Assembly: GCF_022751215.1 (NCBI RefSeq)
Contig: NZ_JAICDG010000006.1
Location: 372,001 to 436,000, forward strand
Direction of reading: 5' to 3'
Source: Actinomadura terrae
GTDB taxonomy: Bacteria; Actinomycetota; Actinomycetes; Streptosporangiales; Streptosporangiaceae
DNA: 64,000 nt
Shown here: positions 27,458 to 35,570 of the stretch, piece by piece
How the letters are laid out: each line of letters starts with the position of its first letter
How positions within the stretch are numbered: the stretch's first letter is position 1
The notes under the pieces: generated by a model
The model's database searches: none
Told to the model about the DNA's origin: nothing
What the model saw: the letters and a program-made list of their open reading frames with translations, nothing else
Program-made: the position numbers and the translations under genes

Positions 27458-29269
27458 GTGAAAGGCCCTCTGGGCAGCAAGTACATCCTTGAAGAGGTGA
27501 TCGGGCGCGGCGCCACCGGCGAGGTGTGGCGCGGGCGGACCCACGAGGGCGAACGGCTCGCGTTCAAGCTCCTGCACGACACCCTCGCCCGCGACCCGGA
27601 GACCGTGAACCGCTTCCTGCGGGAGGGTTCGATCCTCCGCGAGGTCGTGCACCCGCACCTGGTGCGGGTGCACGACCTCGTCGTGGAGGGCGCGACGCTC
27701 GCGATCGTGATGGACCTCGTCGAGGGCTCGGACCTGCGCGCGCCGCTCGCCGCGCACGGCGCGATGCGTCCGGGCGACGCCTGCACGGTCGCCGCCGAGA
27801 CCGCCTCGGCGCTCGCGGCCGTCCACGACGCGGGCGTCGTGCACCGCGACGTCAAGCCCGAGAACGTGCTGCTGGACACCCGCCGGACGCCGCCCGCCGT
27901 CCGGCTGACCGACTTCGGCATCGCGCGCATCGCCGAGCAGACCGGCAGCAAGTCGACGATGCTCGTCGGCACCGCCCCCTACATCGCGCCGGAGCTGGCC
28001 GACGGGCAGCCGCCGACGCCCGCCACCGACCTGTACGCGCTCGGCATCATGCTCTACGAGATGTGCTGCGGCGTGACGCCGTTCGCCGACCAGTCCATGC
28101 TGGTCATGTTGCAGCGGCACGGGCACAGCGCCCCCGGCCGGCCGCCCGGCATGCCCGGCGCGCTGTGGGAGCTGATCGTCGCGCTGCTCGCCAAGGACCC
28201 GGCGGCCCGTCCGGGGCCCGCGGGACGCGTCGCGATGCTGCTGGAGGCGCTCGCCCGCGACCTGGAGGCGGTCCCCGCCGCCGAGACGCTGACCGAGCCG
28301 CCCGAGCCGGTCGCCGCCCTGCACGACGCCGACACCGCACTGTCGATGCGCAACCCCGGGCGCGAGTCCGGCGGCACCGGGAGCGGGGGCCGGCGCGGAC
28401 GGCGGCGGCGCTCGCTCGCCATCGCCGCCGTCACCGCCGCCGTGGTCTGCGCGGTCGCGGCGGGCGGGTACGCGGCCACCCGCGACCCCGGCTCGGGCGA
28501 GAACCCCGGCCCGGCCCCGGTCACCCCCATCGCGAAGAGCGAGGGCGGCGACCCTCCGGCGACGCCGTCGCCCAGCAGGGCGCGCGCGTCCTACGGGCCG
28601 AACCAGGTCCCCGACCTCGTCGGGCTGCCGGAGGCCCAGGCCCGCGCGCTGCTGCCGTCGTCGGTCGGCGTGCAGATCCGCCGGGAGGCGGCGCCGCCCG
28701 GCTCGCCCGACGGCGTCGTGCTCGACCAGGACCCGAAGCCCGGCGCCGACCTGCCCACCACGCTCCAGCTGACGGTCTCCTCCAAGCAGGCGATCCAGTA
28801 CCTCGCCGACATCGAGCCCAGCGCCGGCGACCGGATCAAGACCGGCACCGAGGCCGCGAAGCTGCGGCTGTCGGGCCACCCGCAGCTGCACGCGATCGGT
28901 GTCGAGGGCTCGCCCTGCGGCAACGAGACCGGCACCGTCGAGTACGACCTCGGCCAGCACTACACCCGGTTGCAGGGGCTCGCGGGCGTGGACGACAACT
29001 CGGCCGCCGCCAAGACGCAGGTGACCGTCGAGTTCTACGGCGACGCCCGCAAGCTGAAGTCGATCACCACCACGCTCGGCAAGTCGCAGGACCTCGAGGT
29101 CGACGTGCGCGGCGTGCTGCGGCTCACGCTGCGGTGGACGTTCAGCGGCGGCGACGCGTCCCGCTGCGACGGCGGGACGCTCGTGCTCGGCGACGCCCAG
29201 CTCGTCGCGGCGGCGGGGTACGTGCCGCCCTCCACCGAGTCGCCGAACCCGACCCTGCCGGGCGGGTGA
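27458..29269 (+). CDS. Membrane Ser/Thr protein kinase with one PASTA and an NPCBM-like domain
   Basis: 603 residues. The kinase domain (about 8-270) has GRGATGEVWRG, the catalytic loop HRDVKPENV near 128, DFG, an activation loop with the GTAPYIAPE ending, and no obvious losses. After a Gly/Arg linker a single membrane helix follows (about 319-341). Outside the cell there is one PASTA repeat (about 383-445, VPDLVGLPEAQARALL) and a C-terminal galactose-binding-like NPCBM region (about 448-586). PASTA modules sense peptidoglycan fragments, and NPCBM modules are carbohydrate-binding in glycosidases. GTG 27458 has CTAGGAG upstream. Its stop overlaps the FHA-ABC gene by 4 nt, so that protein is the obvious phospho-partner. 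Confidence 0.92.
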   Translation: MKGPLGSKYILEEVIGRGATGEVWRGRTHEGERLAFKLLHDTLARDPETVNRFLREGSILREVVHPHLVRVHDLVVEGATLAIVMDLVEGSDLRAPLAAHGAMRPGDACTVAAETASALAAVHDAGVVHRDVKPENVLLDTRRTPPAVRLTDFGIARIAEQTGSKSTMLVGTAPYIAPELADGQPPTPATDLYALGIMLYEMCCGVTPFADQSMLVMLQRHGHSAPGRPPGMPGALWELIVALLAKDPAARPGPAGRVAMLLEALARDLEAVPAAETLTEPPEPVAALHDADTALSMRNPGRESGGTGSGGRRGRRRRSLAIAAVTAAVVCAVAAGGYAATRDPGSGENPGPAPVTPIAKSEGGDPPATPSPSRARASYGPNQVPDLVGLPEAQARALLPSSVGVQIRREAAPPGSPDGVVLDQDPKPGADLPTTLQLTVSSKQAIQYLADIEPSAGDRIKTGTEAAKLRLSGHPQLHAIGVEGSPCGNETGTVEYDLGQHYTRLQGLAGVDDNSAAAKTQVTVEFYGDARKLKSITTTLGKSQDLEVDVRGVLRLTLRWTFSGGDASRCDGGTLVLGDAQLVAAAGYVPPSTESPNPTLPGG

Positions 29270-31545
29270 GCGCGCCCCGGGACCGGCCGGGCCGCCTCAC
29301 CGTGACCGCCGCCGGGCGGGCCCGCGAGTTCGCCGCCGGCGACCGGGTGCTGGTCGGGCGCGGCGCCGGATGCGACGTCGTGCTCGCCGACGCGCGCGTG
29401 TCGCGGCGGCACCTGGAGCTGGTGCGGGGCGACGGCGCGGACGGCGGCTGGGTGGTCCGCGACCTCGACAGCGAGAACGGCACCTGGCACGAGGGGACGC
29501 GGCTCACCGCGCGGCCCGTCGGCGCCGGGCTCGCCGTCCGGCTCGGGGACGCGGGCGACGGCCCGGTCGTCGAGTTCGTCGCCGACCTCGCCGAACCCGG
29601 CGCGACCGGCGGCCTCGACGCGGCGGCGGACGCCGAGGGGGCGTCCCACGAGCCGGTGCCGCTCGGGCGGAGCCTGACGATCGGGCGCGGCCGCGGCAAC
29701 ACCGTCGTGCTGGACGACCCGCTCGTCTCCCGCGCCCACGCGCGGATCGTGCTCGGGCCGCGCGGGCACGTCGTCCAGGACCTCGGCAGCGCCAACCTGA
29801 CGTTCGTCAACGGCGACCGCGCGACCCGCGCGCCGCTGCGGGACGGGGACGTGCTGACGTGCGGGCGCACCCGGTTCGTCCGGATCGCCGACCGGCTGCA
29901 CTTCCTGCCCGCGACCCCCGACACGGGGCTGGAGGCGTCGGGCCTGGCCGTGCTGACCCCGGCGCGGCGCGCGGGCGGCGGCGAGCCCCCAGCGCCCGCC
30001 CTGACGCTCCGGCTGGCGGGCCCGTCGCTGCTGGCGGTCGTCGGGCCCGCGGGCTGCGGGAAGTCGACGCTCCTGGCGCTGCTGGCGGGACGGCGGCGCC
30101 CGGCGGCGGGCCGCGTCCGCTACGAGAGCCAGGACGTGCACGCCAACGCCGAGGTCCGCGCGCGGATCGCGGTCGTGGCGCACGAGGCCGAGAGCCATCC
30201 GCGGCTCACCGTCCGGCAGGTGCTGTCCTACGCGGCCGAGCTGCGCCGTCCCCGCGACATCGGCGGCGCCGGGCGCGCGGCGGCGGTCGCGGGCGTGCTG
30301 GCCGAGACGGGGCTGGGCGAGTCCGCGCACCTGCGGGTGTCGGCGCTGGACGAGGACCGCCGCCGGCGGCTCGCGATCGCCTGCGAGCTGATCACCGACC
30401 CGTCGCTGCTGCTCGTGGACGAGCCGCTCGCGGGCCTGGACCCCGGCCGCGCGCGCGAGATGGTGCGGCTGCTGCGGCGGCTCGCCGACGCGGGCCGGCA
30501 GGTCGTGCTGGCGACCCGGGAGCCCTGCGAGCTGGACCGCTGCGACTCGGTGCTGGTGCTGGCGCCCGGCGCGCAGGAGGCCTACCACGGGCCGCCGTCC
30601 GGGCTGCGCCGCCGGTTCACCTCCACCGCGTGGGCCGACGTGTTCGACCACCTGGCGAAGGTCGCCGAGGCCCGCTCAGGGCTCCTCGGGACCGCCGCCC
30701 CGCAGCCCCTCCCGCCACCGGCCGTCCCGGCGGGCGCCGTCGTGCGCGACCCGGCCGTGCGGCGCCGCGCCCTGCGCGACGCGCGCGTCCTCGCGCGGCG
30801 GCGGCTCCGGCTGATGGCCGCCGACCCGGCGGGGACGGCGCTGATCGCACTGGTCGCGCCGCTGCTGACGCTGCTCGCGCTGGGCGTCGCCGACGAGTCG
30901 GGACTCGCCGTCCCCGGCGGCGGCGCCCGCCGCGCCCTGCTCGTGCTCGTGCTCGGCGTGGCCGCGGCGTCGGCGCTGCCCGCCGCGCGGGACCTGGCCG
31001 CCGAGCGCGCCGTGTACGCGCGCGAGCGGGCCGCCGGGCTGCTGCCCGAGGCGTACCTGCTCGCCAAGGTCGCGGTGTTCGGCGGGGTGGCGGCGGCGCA
31101 GGCGGTGCTGGCCGTCGTGCTGCTGCGGGCCGTGCGCCCGGGGCCCTCCGGCGCGGCGCTGCCCGGCCTCGGCACACCGGAGATCGCCGTCGCGCTCGCG
31201 CTCACCGGCGTCGTGTGCGCGCTGCTCGGCATGGCGGTCGCCGTGCACGTGCCCGCGCCCGAGTGGGTGCTGCCCGTGGTCGCGTCCGTGACCGCGCTCC
31301 AGCTCCCGCTGTGCGGCGGGCTCGTCCCGCTGTCGGGCGAGCCGCTGCTGGCGGGGCCCGCCGGCCTGCTGCCGGCGCGGTGGGGCTTCGCGGCGCTCGC
31401 CTCGACCGTCGACCTCGGACGCGGCGACGGCGGCCCCGACGTCCTGTGGGAGCACAGCGCGCCCGTCTGGGCGCTGTGCCTGCTCGTCCTCGCCGCGCAG
31501 GGCTGCCTCGCGGCGTTCCTCACCCTGCGGCGGCTCCGCCGGTGA
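29266..31545 (+). CDS. FHA-FHA-ABC transporter fusion (ATPase plus ABC2 membrane domain)
   Basis: 759 residues. Two FHA phospho-threonine-binding domains: about 10-90 (VLVGRGAGCDVVLADARVSRRH) and about 130-205 (LTIGRGRGNTVVLDDPLVSRAH, ending GSANLTFVNG). An ATPase follows at about 240-430, with Walker A GPAGCGKSTLL, a degenerate signature VSALDEDRRRRL and Walker B LLLVDEPLAGLDP. About six membrane helices of ABCG/ABC2 type occupy 500-755. The layout matches Rv1747-like half-transporters, whose FHA domains bind a phosphorylated Ser/Thr kinase. GTG 29266 overlaps the kinase stop (GTGA). The substrate is unknown; cell-envelope lipids or glycans are plausible. Confidence 0.92.
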   Translation: MSAPRDRPGRLTVTAAGRAREFAAGDRVLVGRGAGCDVVLADARVSRRHLELVRGDGADGGWVVRDLDSENGTWHEGTRLTARPVGAGLAVRLGDAGDGPVVEFVADLAEPGATGGLDAAADAEGASHEPVPLGRSLTIGRGRGNTVVLDDPLVSRAHARIVLGPRGHVVQDLGSANLTFVNGDRATRAPLRDGDVLTCGRTRFVRIADRLHFLPATPDTGLEASGLAVLTPARRAGGGEPPAPALTLRLAGPSLLAVVGPAGCGKSTLLALLAGRRRPAAGRVRYESQDVHANAEVRARIAVVAHEAESHPRLTVRQVLSYAAELRRPRDIGGAGRAAAVAGVLAETGLGESAHLRVSALDEDRRRRLAIACELITDPSLLLVDEPLAGLDPGRAREMVRLLRRLADAGRQVVLATREPCELDRCDSVLVLAPGAQEAYHGPPSGLRRRFTSTAWADVFDHLAKVAEARSGLLGTAAPQPLPPPAVPAGAVVRDPAVRRRALRDARVLARRRLRLMAADPAGTALIALVAPLLTLLALGVADESGLAVPGGGARRALLVLVLGVAAASALPAARDLAAERAVYARERAAGLLPEAYLLAKVAVFGGVAAAQAVLAVVLLRAVRPGPSGAALPGLGTPEIAVALALTGVVCALLGMAVAVHVPAPEWVLPVVASVTALQLPLCGGLVPLSGEPLLAGPAGLLPARWGFAALASTVDLGRGDGGPDVLWEHSAPVWALCLLVLAAQGCLAAFLTLRRLRR

Positions 31546-31554
31546 AGCAGGCAA

Positions 31555-31584
31555 CGCCGGTGACCGGGCACCCGGTCACCGGCG
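31555..31584. terminator. Perfect 14-bp hairpin between convergent genes
   Basis: CGCCGGTGACCGGG, a 2-nt loop, then the exact reverse complement. It lies between the FHA-ABC gene and the convergent small membrane-protein gene, with no T tract, and may work in both directions. Confidence 0.7.
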
Positions 31585-31612
31585 TCAACCGCCCTGCCTT
31601 ACCTGGCCTGCC

Positions 31613-31837
31613 TCACCTGTCCCCGGCCTCGCGGTCGACGTGCACCACGACACCGGCGCGGGGCACCGCGCTCAGCGCGGCCACGATCCAGTACGCGTGG
31701 CCGAAGGGAAAGGCGGCCTCGCCCGCCCCGGCGGCCATCGCGACGGCCGCGACGATGAGGCCGACGCGGGTGAGAAGGTCGACCGCGATGACGGCGGCCG
31801 CGCCGTGGACCCGGCGGATCCGGATTTTCCGGGACAT
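31613..31837 (-). CDS. Small membrane protein of unknown function
   Basis: 74 residues with a basic N-terminus (MSRKIRIRRVHG) and two hydrophobic stretches (about 12-38 and 44-60), so probably two membrane helices with the N-terminus inside. I do not recognise a family. It is supported as real by a strong ribosome site (GGAGGAG, 4 bases before ATG 31837) and by its position as last gene of the leftward FHA / two-component group, 76 bases after the FHA gene. Confidence 0.6.
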   Translation of the reverse strand: MSRKIRIRRVHGAAAVIAVDLLTRVGLIVAAVAMAAGAGEAAFPFGHAYWIVAALSAVPRAGVVVHVDREAGDR

Positions 31838-31913
31838 CGTCTCCTCCTGCTGGTTCGCCCGTTCCGACGCGTCCCAGGGTCCGCCGGAAGGGGCCGCGCG
31901 CTCTGCTCCCCGA

Positions 31914-32807
31914 TCAGGGAGCGGACGCGTCGTCCATGCAGGAGGACCATTTGTTGGCCTGCACGCGCCTCCAGTACACGTCCTCCAGCAGCGCGAGGTG
32001 GCGGTGCCCGAGGATGTCGTAGTGGATCAGCGCCGAGGCGACGGCGGTGTGCCCGATCGTCCCCTCCGCCGGGAGCAGGGTCCGCGCGACCAGCTTCTTG
32101 GTCAGCGCCTTCAGATGGTCGTTGACCTTCCCGGTGAGCAGCTCCTGGAGGCGGGGCTCCCGGTCGACCACCCGCAGCAGGTAGTGCGCCTCGGTGAGCT
32201 CCAGCGCCTGCCTGCCGATCTCGGGGACGGTCGGCAGCCGCGCCACCTTCGAGGCGTCCCGCAGCCACGGCGCGCACAGCAGCAGCGCGACCATGAACTG
32301 GCGGGTCTCGGGGTTCATCGTGATCCCGGCGACCGTGCTCGACCGGCTCCCGCTCGGGGCGGGCAGGACGGGCTCCCCGCTCGGCCCGAGCCCCGGCAGC
32401 CGCACGTGCACGGCCCGGTTCTCCCGGATCATCAGCGCGGACCCGACGAGCGCGCTTCCGGCCGTCAGCACGCACGCCTCGGCCGGGTCGCCGGGCAGCC
32501 GCGGCCGCAGCCGCACCGGCTCGGGACGGGTCCTGCCGGGGTCCTCCCCCACCGTCCCGGCCTCCACGACCAGCGCGTGCTTGGCGCTGAGGTTGACCAG
32601 CCGCACGCCGCCGTCCTCGACCGTGATCTCCCCGACCCGGCGCGACATCCAGCGGTTCCGCTCGCCGAAGGCCAGGTCGACGCCCGGGCCCCGGCCGAAC
32701 GTGAGCCGCTCGCCCGGCCGCATCCGGCGCGGCGGGCCCTCCGGGCCGCTCACCTCGACCGCGCCCTCGTCCGTGCCGTCGTCCTCGCCCTTATCGGCGT
32801 TCAGCAT
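31914..32807 (-). CDS. FHA-domain protein with uncharacterised C-terminal half
   Basis: 297 residues. After an acidic N-terminus comes an FHA-like fold at about 30-110 (LTFGRGPGVDLAFGERNRWMSRRVGEI), with Arg and Ser-Arg-Arg at the phospho-peptide surface. The C-terminal half (about 165-297) is helical and contains a stretch resembling a winged-helix region (TRQFMVALLLCAPWL ... RLPTVPEIGRQALELTEAHY). I recognise this type from actinomycete FHA proteins but cannot assign a role. ATG 32807 has GAGGA six bases upstream. It lies 91 bases downstream of histidine kinase A, and may be co-transcribed with it. Confidence 0.82.
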   Translation of the reverse strand: MLNADKGEDDGTDEGAVEVSGPEGPPRRMRPGERLTFGRGPGVDLAFGERNRWMSRRVGEITVEDGGVRLVNLSAKHALVVEAGTVGEDPGRTRPEPVRLRPRLPGDPAEACVLTAGSALVGSALMIRENRAVHVRLPGLGPSGEPVLPAPSGSRSSTVAGITMNPETRQFMVALLLCAPWLRDASKVARLPTVPEIGRQALELTEAHYLLRVVDREPRLQELLTGKVNDHLKALTKKLVARTLLPAEGTIGHTAVASALIHYDILGHRHLALLEDVYWRRVQANKWSSCMDDASAP

Positions 32808-32898
32808 CGTGTCCTCGCAGCTCGTCCGTCCGTGGGCCGAGCATCCTCCTTCGGCGTGGACGGCGCGCCCGCGCGGCCGAACCCGGACGCGCGGATCA

Positions 32899-34716
32899 CT
32901 AGGCCGTTCCGGGGGGTGTGGGGGGTCGTCCCCCCGCAGGAGACCGGACGGGAAGGGTGATCGTGAGGATCGTCCCGGCGGCGGGCGGGCTCTGGACCTC
33001 GACCCGGCCGCGCAGCGCGCCGACGCGGTCGGTGAGCCCGGCGAGGCCGCCGCCCGGGACCGCCGCCGCGGCGCCGACGCCGTCGTCGCGGACGCGGGCC
33101 ACGATCCGCTCGGGACCGGCGCGGACCTCCAGGTCGACGCGCTGGGCCCGGGCGTGCTTGACGGCGTTCGCGACCGCCTCGCACAGCGCGAAGTACAGCG
33201 TGGACTCGATCTCGGGCGGGAAGCGGCGGGCGGGCAGGTCGAGCCGCACCGGCACCGGGGCGCGGGCCGCGACCAGCTCCAGCGCGGGGCGCAGACCGGC
33301 GTCGGCAAGGATCGCCGGGTGCACGCCGCGCGCCAGGTCGTCCAGCTCGGCGACGGCCTCGGCCAGCTCCCGGCGGCACGCGGCGGCCTGGGCGCGGGCG
33401 GACGGCTCGGCGGCGGCCGCCTCCAGCGCCGCCAGCATCGCCTCCAGCGCGCGCAGCCGCCGCCGGGCGCTGCGCTGGAGGTCGGCGGCGAGCCGCTCCC
33501 GCTCGGCCGCCTGCACGCGGACGAGGCGCTCCCGCGCGGCGCGGGCCCGCTCCAGGTGCGCCTGGGCGGTGGCCTGGAGCCGCACGGTCTCCAGCGCGCG
33601 TCCCCCGGCGGCCAGGGCGGCCTCGACCAGCGGCTCGTGGTCGCGGAGCGCGGCGGCCAACTCGACGAGGGCGAGCGGCGCGCCGCCGGACGAGCGCATC
33701 TCGTGCCGCCAGCGGCCCGGGGCGCGGGGGCCCGGCGGGGCGCGGTGCCCGGCCTCGTCCACGTAGGCCGCCTCCCCGGGCGACCAGAACCAAAGGTCGA
33801 GCGTGTCGTCGCGCAGGACCCCGCGTAACGCGTCGCGGACCTTCTCGACGGTGAGCGGGTCGGAGAGGCGCTGCATGCGCTCGGCGACGGTCAGCTCGGC
33901 GAGCCTGCCCCGCAGCGCGGTACCGAGGAAGGCGAGCGGCAGCACGGTCGCGCAGACGCCCTGGACGAGGTAGACGCGCAGCACGTCCTCCAGCCGGACG
34001 TCGCCGCCGGCGATCGAGCCCTGGCTCGCCACGGCACCGGCGGCGGCCACCGCCATCGCGGCGACGACCGGGGCGGTGAACGCGCGCTCCAGCCGGCTCG
34101 TGCGCGGCAGCCGCCGCAGGAGGATCGCGACCAGGAACCCGCCGAGGCCGACCAGCGACCCCGTCAGCACGCGCAGCGAGCCGTCGAAGACCGCGCGGTC
34201 GGGGAACAGCGCGGGCCAGGTCGCCGACGGCGCGAAGCCGTTCCACTCGGGCCGGGACGTGACGCACAGCAGCACCTGCCCGCCGAGCAGCACCAGCGCG
34301 GCGGCCGCCGTCCAGAGCCGGGCGGTGGCGCTCAGGCGACCCGACGGGTACAGCAGCACGCCGGTGCCGACCGCGAGGTAGAACACCGACTGCGCGAAGA
34401 CCGAGACGAGCGGCGCGGCGCCGGTGTCCCAGCTCGCGGTCCAGGTGACCGCCCAGGCGGCGGAGGCGACGGTGAACAGCGGCCCGGTCCGGCGCCCGGA
34501 CCGCCCGGCGGCCAGCACGCCGCCCGCGACCGCGAACCCGCCGCAGCACGCCGCGGTGACGGCGGCGGCGCCGGGGGCCTCGCGCCAGTACGGCCAGCCG
34601 CAGACGACCGAGCCAGCGGCGACGGCCGCGCCCACGCCGGCCGCGCAGCGCACCCGCGCGCCGAACCAGAGCGGCGTCCGCCGGCCGGGCACGGACCTCA
34701 CCGGCGCCCCCTCCAT
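32899..34716 (-). CDS. Histidine kinase A: NarL-family sensor lacking the phospho-accepting His
   Basis: 605 residues. Eight predicted membrane helices (to about 280), a degenerate GAF-like linker (LDLWFWSPGEAAYVDEAG), then a HisKA_3/HATPase core. In the dimerisation helix the usual DLHDG is DLQRS (ERERLAADLQRSARRRL), so residue 414 is Gln (codon CAG, 33475-33477) instead of His. The ATP site looks intact: N-box EAVANAVKHA (Asn 517), G1 DDGVG, G2 GGGLAGL. It cannot phosphorylate itself on the usual residue. It is a paralog of kinase B at 35561-37345, with the response regulator gene between them. ATG 34716 was chosen because both paralogs then start equally far from a shared RTPxWFG motif; a GTG at 34746 is possible. 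Confidence 0.9.
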   Translation of the reverse strand: MEGAPVRSVPGRRTPLWFGARVRCAAGVGAAVAAGSVVCGWPYWREAPGAAAVTAACCGGFAVAGGVLAAGRSGRRTGPLFTVASAAWAVTWTASWDTGAAPLVSVFAQSVFYLAVGTGVLLYPSGRLSATARLWTAAAALVLLGGQVLLCVTSRPEWNGFAPSATWPALFPDRAVFDGSLRVLTGSLVGLGGFLVAILLRRLPRTSRLERAFTAPVVAAMAVAAAGAVASQGSIAGGDVRLEDVLRVYLVQGVCATVLPLAFLGTALRGRLAELTVAERMQRLSDPLTVEKVRDALRGVLRDDTLDLWFWSPGEAAYVDEAGHRAPPGPRAPGRWRHEMRSSGGAPLALVELAAALRDHEPLVEAALAAGGRALETVRLQATAQAHLERARAARERLVRVQAAERERLAADLQRSARRRLRALEAMLAALEAAAAEPSARAQAAACRRELAEAVAELDDLARGVHPAILADAGLRPALELVAARAPVPVRLDLPARRFPPEIESTLYFALCEAVANAVKHARAQRVDLEVRAGPERIVARVRDDGVGAAAAVPGGGLAGLTDRVGALRGRVEVQSPPAAGTILTITLPVRSPAGGRPPTPPGTA

Positions 34717-34833
34717 GTCGAGGCCCGCGCAGGGACCTCGGCACACGGGAGGGCGGGGGCCGCGAGCGGGTCACCTTGAGCGACCGGACTCGCACCGTCA
34801 GTCTTTCCGACGCCCGCCGTTCACGCTAAGGCT

Positions 34834-34853
34834 CGTTACCCGATTGATGCGCG
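34834..34853. promoter_or_regulatory. Conserved motif upstream of histidine kinase A
   Basis: CGTTACCCGATTGATGCGCG, differing at two positions from the copy at 37486-37505 upstream of histidine kinase B. It lies 118 bases before the kinase A start, in the 182-bp gap after the response-regulator gene. Shared promoter or operator element is inferred. Confidence 0.5.
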
Positions 34854-34898
34854 GGACCGCGGAGGCGGGCCCTCGGCGCGGCCCGCCGGCGCCGCCCG

Positions 34899-35570
34899 TC
34901 AGCGCGGTTCGGCGGCGCGCAGCCAGGTCAGGACGGCGAGGACGCGCTTGTTGCTGTCCTGGGGGCCGCCCGTGGCCGAGGAGGTGATGCCCAGCTTCGT
35001 GAAGATCGACCGGACATGGTCCTCGACGGTCCGCGCGGACAGGTGCAGCCGCCTGCCGATGCCCGCGTTGGAGTGCCCCTCGGCCATCAGCGCGAGCACG
35101 CCGCGCTCCCGCTCCGACAGCCGCGCCAGCTCGTGCTCGCGGTGCCGGGCCTCGACGAGGCGGCTCACCACGTCCGGATCGATGACGACCTCGCCGCGCA
35201 TCACCCGCTCCAGCGCCGAGCGCAGGTTCTCGACGTCGGTGACGTGGTCCTTCAGCAGGTACCCGACGCCGCGCGGCTGGTCGCGGAACAGCTCCATCGC
35301 CTGCGGGGTCTCGTTGTAGGCCGACAGGACGAGCACGCCGAGGCCCGCGTGCCGCTCCAGCAGCCGCCGCGCGGCGACGACGCCCTCGTTGGTGTGGGTG
35401 GGCGGCATGTGCAGGTCGACGATCGCGACGTCCGGCGGGTCGCCCGCGACGCGGGCCAGCAGCTCCTCGCCGGACGCGGCCGACACCGCGACCTCGATGC
35501 CGACCGTGGTGAGCAGGGTGACCAGCGCCTGCCGGAAGATCCCGCTGTCCTCGGCCACGGCTACCCGCAT
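34899..35570 (-). CDS. NarL/LuxR-family response regulator
   Basis: 223 residues. Receiver domain with the acidic pair AEDSG, phospho-acceptor Asp in VAIVDLHMPP, Ser in VLVLSAYNE and Lys in GYLLKDH: all key residues present. A LuxR-type helix-turn-helix at the C-terminus reads LSERERGVLALMAEGHSNAGIGRRLHLSARTVEDHV. ATG 35570 overlaps the end of histidine kinase B by 10 nt, so the two are translationally coupled. It lies between two paralogous kinases, each defective in a different part, and is their likely common partner. Confidence 0.95.
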   Translation of the reverse strand: MRVAVAEDSGIFRQALVTLLTTVGIEVAVSAASGEELLARVAGDPPDVAIVDLHMPPTHTNEGVVAARRLLERHAGLGVLVLSAYNETPQAMELFRDQPRGVGYLLKDHVTDVENLRSALERVMRGEVVIDPDVVSRLVEARHREHELARLSERERGVLALMAEGHSNAGIGRRLHLSARTVEDHVRSIFTKLGITSSATGGPQDSNKRVLAVLTWLRAAEPR

